From positions 124,001 through 188,000 of the forward strand of contig CAWKPE010000012.1 in NCBI GenBank assembly GCA_963851385.1: a DNA stretch of 64,000 nt, read 5' to 3'. The position numbers and the translations under genes were made by a program. Origin of the DNA: CAWEFA01 sp963851385. Its GTDB lineage: Bacteria > Bacteroidota > Bacteroidia > Bacteroidales > DTGW01. Of this stretch, positions 57,999 through 64,000 are shown one piece after another (the first letter of the stretch is position 1; every line of letters starts with the position of its first letter). A model generated the notes under the pieces. The model was not told the DNA's origin and did no database searches. It saw nothing but the letters and a program-made list of their open reading frames with translations.

Positions 57999-60839
57999 TT
58001 AAGCTTCTTCTGAAAACAGCTTAATCAAGATTTTCTTGACTACATCAATTTTGACAGGTTTAGTAATATAATCATTCATGCCACTTGCAATAGCATTAGT
58101 TTTTTCATCTTTTGCAATGTTAGCAGTCATGGCAATAATTGGTACATTATAATTATTTTGCCTAAGTTCAATTGTTGCTTGAATCCCGTCCATTTCAGGC
58201 ATCATAATATCCATAAAAATAATATCAAACTTTGATGCCTTGACTTTATCAAGAACTTCAAGTCCATTTTTTGCAAATTCTACCTCATATCCAATATTTT
58301 TAAAAAGCGTTTTTGCGACTTTTTGATTAATGAAGTTATCCTCGGCAATTAGTACCTTTAAATCATTTCTTATTTTATGAATTTTGAATTTTGTTTTTTC
58401 TTCTTCTAATTTTAAAGAAGTAAAATTCTCGCAAAGAAAATTATATAATTCAGAAATTTCATATGGAAATATCATGTAATAGTCTATTCCATTCCTCTTC
58501 CCCTTTACATAATTTCCTTGCTTATCATTTGTGCTGATTAAAATAATTATAAAATTGTTTACAATTTTTGCATCATTCATTCTTGCGATAAATTTGAATC
58601 CATCAAATGATGTAGAATCTTTAATAATAAGTAATTTGTATTTTTCATTATAACTTTTTGTTATATTATTTTTTAAAAAATCAATTGTATTTTTATTGTA
58701 TAGATGCTGTTCAACGGGGACATTAAAAAAAGATAGACTTTCTTCAATAGTTTTTTCTTCTGATTTGTTTTCACCAATTATCAAAGTCTTTATTTGATTA
58801 AAACTGCTAATATTAATAATATCTAATTCTTTTTGCAATTTCTCATTTGAATATACTTCAATAGTAAAAACGAATTTAGTTCCAGGAAACTTTGAATTAG
58901 TAGAAATTGAAGAAGGACTTTCAACAAATATTTCGCCATTCATTAACTCAACTAATTGCTTTGAAATAGCAGTACCTAAACCAGTTCCACCATATTTTCT
59001 AGTGGTGCTATTATCAGCTTGGGTAAATGATTGAAAAATATTGGGTAATTTTTCTTTAGAAATTCCAACTCCAGTATCCTCAATTATAAATTTTAAAGTG
59101 ATATTTCTATTATATTCTTCAATTTTTTCAACTCGTGTGACGATTTCACCTTCTTGAGTAAATTTTATTGCATTTCCAACTAAATTTATTATTATCTGCC
59201 TTAAACGAAATGGATCTCCTAAAATGTTATTTGGAACATCAGGAGCAATAATACACTTAATTTTTAATTTCTTTTCTTCTGCCGATACTTTAAATAATTC
59301 AAGAGCAAGATTAATTTCTTCACGAATTTTGAAAGGTATTTCTTCAAGAATCATTTTACCTGCTTCTATTTTAGAAATATCTAAAATATCATTCAAAATA
59401 TTAAGCAACAAATCAGCCGACTTTCTTATAATCTGTACTTGTTCTGCCTGTTCAGATGTAAAATTTTGCTGTGCTAAAGAATCTGCCATACCAATAATAC
59501 CATTCATAGGAGTTCTGATTTCATGACTCATTTTTGCAAGAAATTCTGATTTAGCCATATTTGCAGATATTTCACGTTTTCTAGACTTTTCAATTGGTGT
59601 AACATCTATAAATGATTGAACTATTATTTCTTCGCCTCTTAATTTTAGAGGTATATCTTTCTTAAAAATTACAATATCATTTCCATCTTTTTCGTAATGA
59701 AGAAAATGCGTTGATTCGAAAGCAGATGAGAATTCTGTGTCTAGTAAAAGAGTCTTTCCAAGGAAGAATCTATGACTTATGTCTTCCCCAATCAAGTTTT
59801 CATTATCATCTATCATCAGAATCTTAGCAGCTGCTTTGTTAAGACTTTTAATTCTTTTCTCCTGATCAATAATAATAATGCCTATTGGCATCATTTCAAT
59901 AATCTGTTTAAATGCTTCTTCTGATTCTCTAAGTTTTTGTTCTTCGTCACCTTTACTTCTAACCATTTTTACATAGTATAAAATTATTACTAGAAGTAAA
60001 AAAATATTTAATAAAACAGCCCAAATTCCAACTTTAAAATATTGGTGTAATATATATTGATTTTTAAAATTAAATACAATAACGAATTTTACTTTAAGAA
60101 AATAGAAACTGTCGTAAGAACTTATATATCTAATTTTCAATGAGCCGTTTTCGATATCATTAAACAAGCTCCCGTTTTTTGCATCATTAATTTGTTTAAT
60201 AATATTATCAAACGTATAACGGCTTATTTTTAAATTTGAATATGGATTGTAGATTATGCTGCCTTTATTATCTAAAATTAACTGCCACAAGTTTTCATCT
60301 ACAATACTGTATTCTAATTGTTTTTTAAAAAAATTATATAAATCTAAATTGATAATAATATTTCCAATAACATCATTATTTCTAAATATTGGTATAATAT
60401 AAGACTGCTCAGTATTTAGTAAAATTATTCTCTCTTTCTGATATAGTCGTATTTGCTTTCTTGAAACATATATATCATTCAAAAAATTGTCTCTCTTATC
60501 TTTATATAGACTGAATACATTTTGATTATTGTCTTGAATTAATATACTTGTAATTAAAGAAGGATATTTTGAATATAGTATTTCCAATTTTATTAAAACT
60601 TCATTATAATCTTCAGGTTTAAAAATGTTTACAATATTATCAGAATAAAGAATATAATTAATATTGTTTTCAAATTCCAATCCAATGTTTTCTACAGAAT
60701 TTGAAAAATTTTCGGCTTGTTTTATTAAAATTTCTTTTTGAAAATTATTTTGCTTTATATATGTCAAAGTAAAAAAACATAGATTACTGATTAGCACAAA
60801 TAAAAAAACAATTGGTAATAATATTTTAAGGTTTTTCAT
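57999..60839 (-). CDS. Hybrid sensor histidine kinase/response regulator with dCache-like sensor and PAS
   Basis: 946 residues. Helix 1 (about 8-28), an extracytoplasmic region of ~240 residues with dCache character (SILIQDNNQNVFSLY, LILDNKGSIIYNPY), helix 2 (about 270-290), PAS (~305-415), then HisKA with His439 in KMSHEIRTPMNG, HATPase (N box NLVGNAIKFT, G boxes DTGVGIS and GGTGLGTAI), a degenerate receiver (~680-810) and a standard C-terminal receiver (VLIAEDN, phospho-Asp in IIFMDIMMPEMDG, KPVK). No target regulator is adjacent. The signal is unknown. Confidence 0.9.
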   Translation of the reverse strand: MKNLKILLPIVFLFVLISNLCFFTLTYIKQNNFQKEILIKQAENFSNSVENIGLEFENNINYILYSDNIVNIFKPEDYNEVLIKLEILYSKYPSLITSILIQDNNQNVFSLYKDKRDNFLNDIYVSRKQIRLYQKERIILLNTEQSYIIPIFRNNDVIGNIIINLDLYNFFKKQLEYSIVDENLWQLILDNKGSIIYNPYSNLKISRYTFDNIIKQINDAKNGSLFNDIENGSLKIRYISSYDSFYFLKVKFVIVFNFKNQYILHQYFKVGIWAVLLNIFLLLVIILYYVKMVRSKGDEEQKLRESEEAFKQIIEMMPIGIIIIDQEKRIKSLNKAAAKILMIDDNENLIGEDISHRFFLGKTLLLDTEFSSAFESTHFLHYEKDGNDIVIFKKDIPLKLRGEEIIVQSFIDVTPIEKSRKREISANMAKSEFLAKMSHEIRTPMNGIIGMADSLAQQNFTSEQAEQVQIIRKSADLLLNILNDILDISKIEAGKMILEEIPFKIREEINLALELFKVSAEEKKLKIKCIIAPDVPNNILGDPFRLRQIIINLVGNAIKFTQEGEIVTRVEKIEEYNRNITLKFIIEDTGVGISKEKLPNIFQSFTQADNSTTRKYGGTGLGTAISKQLVELMNGEIFVESPSSISTNSKFPGTKFVFTIEVYSNEKLQKELDIINISSFNQIKTLIIGENKSEEKTIEESLSFFNVPVEQHLYNKNTIDFLKNNITKSYNEKYKLLIIKDSTSFDGFKFIARMNDAKIVNNFIIILISTNDKQGNYVKGKRNGIDYYMIFPYEISELYNFLCENFTSLKLEEEKTKFKIHKIRNDLKVLIAEDNFINQKVAKTLFKNIGYEVEFAKNGLEVLDKVKASKFDIIFMDIMMPEMDGIQATIELRQNNYNVPIIAMTANIAKDEKTNAIASGMNDYITKPVKIDVVKKILIKLFSEEA

Positions 60840-60885
60840 TTTATATTATTATTATTCAATTAGTTTAATAAGTTCACAAATTTAT

Positions 60886-61818
60886 TTATTTACGATATTT
60901 TTCGTTTGTGTCATAAAATAAATTACAATAGCTAGTATATCTTGAAAATGCAATTTTATCTTGCTCAATTGCATTCAATATTGCACATCCAGGCTCATGT
61001 ATATGCGTACAATTATAAAATTTACAATGTTTAGATAATGCAAAAAATTCTGGGAAATAGTGATAAATTTCTTCTTTGTAAAAATCAATTAGCCCAAAAC
61101 CCTTGATTCCCGGAGTATCTATTAAAAATCCATTTGGTTTTATTTTATACATTTCATTATATGAGGTAGTATGAATACCAGATTTATGATGCGAAGATAT
61201 TTTTCCAATTTTAATACTTATATCAGGATCAATGCTTTTAATCAACATTGATTTTCCAACACCTGAATTTCCGTTAATAACACTTACTTTTCTACTCACA
61301 AGTTTTTGGAATTCATTAATATTTAACCCTTTTAGGGCTGAAGTTTCTATACATTTGTATCCAATTTTGCTATAAATTTTTTTTAGTTTAAATAATTCTT
61401 CTAAATTTTTATTATCATATAAATCTATTTTATTAAAAACAATTATTACAGGAATATTATAAGCTTCAGCTGATACTAAGAATCTATCAATAAATTCAGT
61501 ATTTGTGACTGGTTCTTTAAGCGTAACTACCAAAAATGCCTGATCCACATTCGCTGCAATAACATGATATTGTTTTGATAATTTTGTAGATTTTCTAATT
61601 ATATAGTTTTTTCTTTCCTTTATTTCATAAATTATTCCTAAGCTATAATTGCTATTTAACTCAAATATAATATTATCACCAACTGCAATTGGATTTGTGC
61701 TTTTCAGATCTTTAGTTCTTAATTTCCCCTTAATTCTGCAATTAAAAGAATTACCTGCTGAATCCATTACAGTATAAAGATCTCCTAAAACTTTAATTAC
61801 TAAACCTTCTTTAATCAA
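60886..61818 (-). CDS. rsgA: Ribosome small subunit-dependent GTPase A, RsgA
   Basis: 310 residues: N-terminal OB fold, circularly permuted GTPase with motifs in the order NKID (G4), SAL (G5), GNSGVGKSML (G1) and DTPGIKG (G3), and a C-terminal zinc motif (CKFYNCTHIHEPGC). It helps late maturation of the 30S subunit. Stands 46 bases upstream of the hybrid kinase on the same strand. Confidence 0.96.
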   Translation of the reverse strand: MIKEGLVIKVLGDLYTVMDSAGNSFNCRIKGKLRTKDLKSTNPIAVGDNIIFELNSNYSLGIIYEIKERKNYIIRKSTKLSKQYHVIAANVDQAFLVVTLKEPVTNTEFIDRFLVSAEAYNIPVIIVFNKIDLYDNKNLEELFKLKKIYSKIGYKCIETSALKGLNINEFQKLVSRKVSVINGNSGVGKSMLIKSIDPDISIKIGKISSHHKSGIHTTSYNEMYKIKPNGFLIDTPGIKGFGLIDFYKEEIYHYFPEFFALSKHCKFYNCTHIHEPGCAILNAIEQDKIAFSRYTSYCNLFYDTNEKYRK

Positions 61819-62078
61819 AATTTATATTTTGGTTGTCAATATGTAATGACTATTCAACTTCTCAAAAACTGCTCAATTATAACTAGAAATTATACTCTAT
61901 GCAAAGAAAAGTGATGTAAAATAGTATAATAATAAATTATTAATTTACTAGTTATTAATAAATCAAAATTATTTTACGTTTTTAAAATAAAATATTCTTA
62001 TTAATGACTCACTGGAAATCTTTAAAATTCATTCAAACTAAAACGCTATATTTGTTATTTACAAAAACTGCATCAATA

Positions 62079-63764
62079 ATGAAAAAGATTAAAAATAAAA
62101 TTGTTATAATTTGTTTTATTATTTCAGTACTCTTTCTTTGGGCTTTTGTCGAGAACAATTTTAAAATTGCTAAAAATCTTGATATTTATTTTAATCTATT
62201 TAAAGAACTTAATTATTACTATGTTGACGAAATTAATCCAGATAAATTAATTAAAACTAGTATTGATGGGATGCTGGAATCGTTGGATCCATATACAAGT
62301 TTTATTCCGGAATCTGAATTAGATAATTTTAAATTCCAAACAACCGGTCAATATGGAGGAATTGGCGCATTAATTAGAAAAAACGGTGAAGATCCTATTA
62401 TTTCTGAACCATATGAAAATTTTCCTGCAGATAAAGCTGGAATAAAAGCAGGAGACATTATCATAAATATTGATGGAAAAAGTGTAAAAAATAAAAATAT
62501 CTCAGAAATCAGCGATTTGCTCAAAGGAATGCCTGGTACAGAAGTTGAAGTAGAAATAAACAGACCAGGAATCGAAATAACTCTAAAAAAGAAAATCAAA
62601 CGAGAAAGAATTACGATACCTAATGTACCTTATTTCGGATTAATTTCTGACTCAATTGGATATATTAGGCTTACTGGATTTACTAATGATGCAGGAAAAG
62701 ACGTAAAAGAAGCATTCATAGCTTTAAAAAGGTTAAAAGCTAAATTTCTTATTTTAGACATTAGAAATAATCCAGGTGGCTTATTAAATGAATCGGTTTA
62801 TGTTTCAAATATTTTTATCCCCAAAAATCAATTAGTTGTTTCGACTAAAGGTAAGGTCAAAGAATCTTCTAAAGATTACTACACAGATAGCGAGCCTGTC
62901 GATACAACAATTCCTTTAGCAATATTAGTTAGTAGTGGCTCTGCTTCTGCTTCAGAGATTGTAGCTGGTTGTCTCCAGGATTTAGACAGAGCCGTAATAA
63001 TAGGACAAAGAACTTTTGGTAAGGGACTTGTTCAACAAACAAGGCCTTTAAGTTATAACACACAATTAAAAGTCACTATTGCGAAATATTATATTCCCAG
63101 CGGAAGATGTATTCAAGCACTTGATTATTCACATCGTAACGAAGACGGAAGTGTAGGTTATATTCCAGATTCACTGATATCAGAATTTAAGACAAAAGGT
63201 GGTCGTAAAGTTTACAATGGTGGTGGTATAAAGCCAGATTTAAAGGTTGATGTAGAAAATTTAAGTAATCTGACACTTAATCTCTATGCAAAAAATTTCA
63301 TTTTTAATTATGCAACTTATTTTGTTCAAAAAAATAGATACATTCCAAAACCTGAAATATTTGTAATAACTGATTCTATTTATTCTGATTTTAAAGAATT
63401 TTTAAAAAATAAAGATTTTGATTATACCACAAAAACTGAAGACTATTTTGATAAATTAGTTACTACCGCAAAGCGAGAAAAATATTATTCAAATGTTGAA
63501 AATGAAATCGAACAATTAAAAGTCAAGTTGTCCCATGATAAATTTAAAGATTTAAATACTTTCAAAAAAGAAATCTCAGAACTTCTAAAAGAAGAAATAG
63601 TTACACGCTATTATTATCAAAAAGGAAGGATTGAAGCCTCATTAGTTGGTGATCCGGAAGTAACTAAAGCAGTTGAAATGTTTCAGAAAAAAAACGAATA
63701 TAAAGATATACTATCTGGGAAAGGAGGAGAATTAAATAATAGTATAAAAACAGCTGAAAATTAA
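62079..63764 (+). CDS. S41 family C-terminal processing peptidase
   Basis: 561 residues from ATG 62079 (MKKIKNKIVI...), which gives a signal-anchor helix; an ATG at 62004 would add a non-conserved 25-residue leader. A PDZ domain (about 75-170, GGIGALI and DKAGIKAGDIIINIDG) precedes the protease core: LDIRNNPGGLL, the catalytic Ser in SSGSASASEIVAG and the Lys in RTFGKGLVQ. Periplasmic proteases of this family trim C-terminal tails and envelope proteins. It lies convergent with polA. The extended C-terminal domain (~390-560) is common in Bacteroidota members. Confidence 0.93.
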   Translation: MKKIKNKIVIICFIISVLFLWAFVENNFKIAKNLDIYFNLFKELNYYYVDEINPDKLIKTSIDGMLESLDPYTSFIPESELDNFKFQTTGQYGGIGALIRKNGEDPIISEPYENFPADKAGIKAGDIIINIDGKSVKNKNISEISDLLKGMPGTEVEVEINRPGIEITLKKKIKRERITIPNVPYFGLISDSIGYIRLTGFTNDAGKDVKEAFIALKRLKAKFLILDIRNNPGGLLNESVYVSNIFIPKNQLVVSTKGKVKESSKDYYTDSEPVDTTIPLAILVSSGSASASEIVAGCLQDLDRAVIIGQRTFGKGLVQQTRPLSYNTQLKVTIAKYYIPSGRCIQALDYSHRNEDGSVGYIPDSLISEFKTKGGRKVYNGGGIKPDLKVDVENLSNLTLNLYAKNFIFNYATYFVQKNRYIPKPEIFVITDSIYSDFKEFLKNKDFDYTTKTEDYFDKLVTTAKREKYYSNVENEIEQLKVKLSHDKFKDLNTFKKEISELLKEEIVTRYYYQKGRIEASLVGDPEVTKAVEMFQKKNEYKDILSGKGGELNNSIKTAEN

Positions 63765-63862
63765 AATGATACTTAATTTAATTAGGACTAACAGATTTTA
63801 TTTTATATCATTCATTACCAAGACTATAGTAGTGATTAAAGTAATTAATATTAAAAGTTTTT

Positions 63863-64000
63863 TTAATGTGCTTCTAGCCAAGTATTACCAACACCGATCT
63901 CAACAGTTAATGGAACTTTTAAACTAACAGCATTTTCCATTTTCAATTTAACTAACTTTTTTACCTGATCTAATTCTGATTTATTGACATCAAAAACTAA
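63863..64000 (-). CDS. polA: DNA polymerase I, C-terminal end (truncated by the window)
   Basis: The last 45 codons, open to the window edge. The reading LVFDVNKSELDQVKKL ... KVPLTVEIGVGNTWLEAH matches the invariant end of family A polymerases (HDE-x-x-FDV ... VPL-x-V-x-x-G-x-G-x-NW-x-AH); the polymerase-motif-C His lies just outside. The gene begins beyond the right edge. Confidence 0.9.
   Translation of the reverse strand, partial: LVFDVNKSELDQVKKLVKLKMENAVSLKVPLTVEIGVGNTWLEAH

Noticed and set aside
1..64000. tRNA or rRNA genes, CRISPR arrays, insertion sequences, prophage or att sites
   Set aside because: Looked for in gaps and gene content; none seen. The window reads as core chromosome without mobile elements.

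Overview
The window reads as a chromosomal segment of an anaerobic member of the Bacteroidota. The DNA is very AT-rich. The first gene ends in a type IX secretion (T9SS) C-terminal sorting domain. DUF4271 sits next to hemD, and the order rpmF-plsX-fabH and an ATP synthase operon (with a long N-terminal extension on subunit a and no atpD/atpC nearby) are typical of the phylum. At least two intergenic regions carry a -7 element of the TAnnTTTG type. The far right end holds the C-terminus of DNA polymerase I.

Layout. 1-2713 (+): the end of a T9SS cargo protein, then a small protein-sorting locus made of a short secreted protein with a Pro-Leu-Asp/TM/basic C-terminal signal, an unrecognised polytopic membrane protein and a double-length exosortase. 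2787-8865 (-): conventional NADPH glutamate synthase gltB-gltD, gltB being interrupted by about ten single-base indels. 9146-23362 (-): the most unusual part, a ten-gene redox operon ending at a strong hairpin (8931-8966). It encodes an MvhD-like protein, methylene-tetrahydrofolate reductase MetF, three glutamate-synthase-type proteins (degenerate FMN domain, complete FMN domain with ferredoxin, glutaminase+GXGXG fusion), HdrC, HdrB, a 1488-residue HdrA fused with a GltD-like module, a canonical MvhD and MetV. 23858-29033 (-): proA, proB, argH, proC, argR. Two tandem ArgR operator-like sites lie in front of argR. 29337-33188 (+): carB, preceded by an intrinsic-terminator hairpin, then a Nudix hydrolase. 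33205-36290 (-): a receiver/phosphatase-like protein, then an ECF sigma factor, anti-sigma factor and CpxP-like protein module. 36801-46654 (+): yidD, yceD-rpmF-plsX-fabH, a bactofilin and the atpZ-atpI-like-atpBEFHAG operon. 46770-50700 (-): EamA transporter, rnpA, hemD, DUF4271, dtd. 50785-57936 (+): AsmA-like protein, histidine kinase, U32 peptidase, orphan receiver, TerC. 57999-61818 (-): hybrid histidine kinase and rsgA. 62079-63764 (+): S41 protease. 63863-64000 (-): polA end.

How the genes work together. The first 36 kb centres on glutamate and one-carbon redox chemistry: glutamate synthase, glutamate-derived proline synthesis (proBAC), arginine steps (argH, carB, argR), and an Hdr/MvhD/MetFV cluster that recalls the HdrCBA-MvhD-MetVF arrangement known from acetogens. 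The new element is the insertion of a split, archaeal-type glutamate synthase into that operon and of a GltD-like module into HdrA. This suggests an electron-transfer complex joining NAD(P)H, ferredoxin-type centres, methylene-THF reduction and possibly glutamine/glutamate chemistry.

Caveat. At least 20 single-base frame disruptions are visible in conserved genes (gltB, the FMN glutamate-synthase-like gene, plsX, atpZ, the atpI-like gene, atpH, atpA, an EamA gene). Most are insertions and many fall in short homopolymers. Several hit genes expected to be indispensable, so sequencing error is the likeliest cause. I annotate these genes across the breaks.
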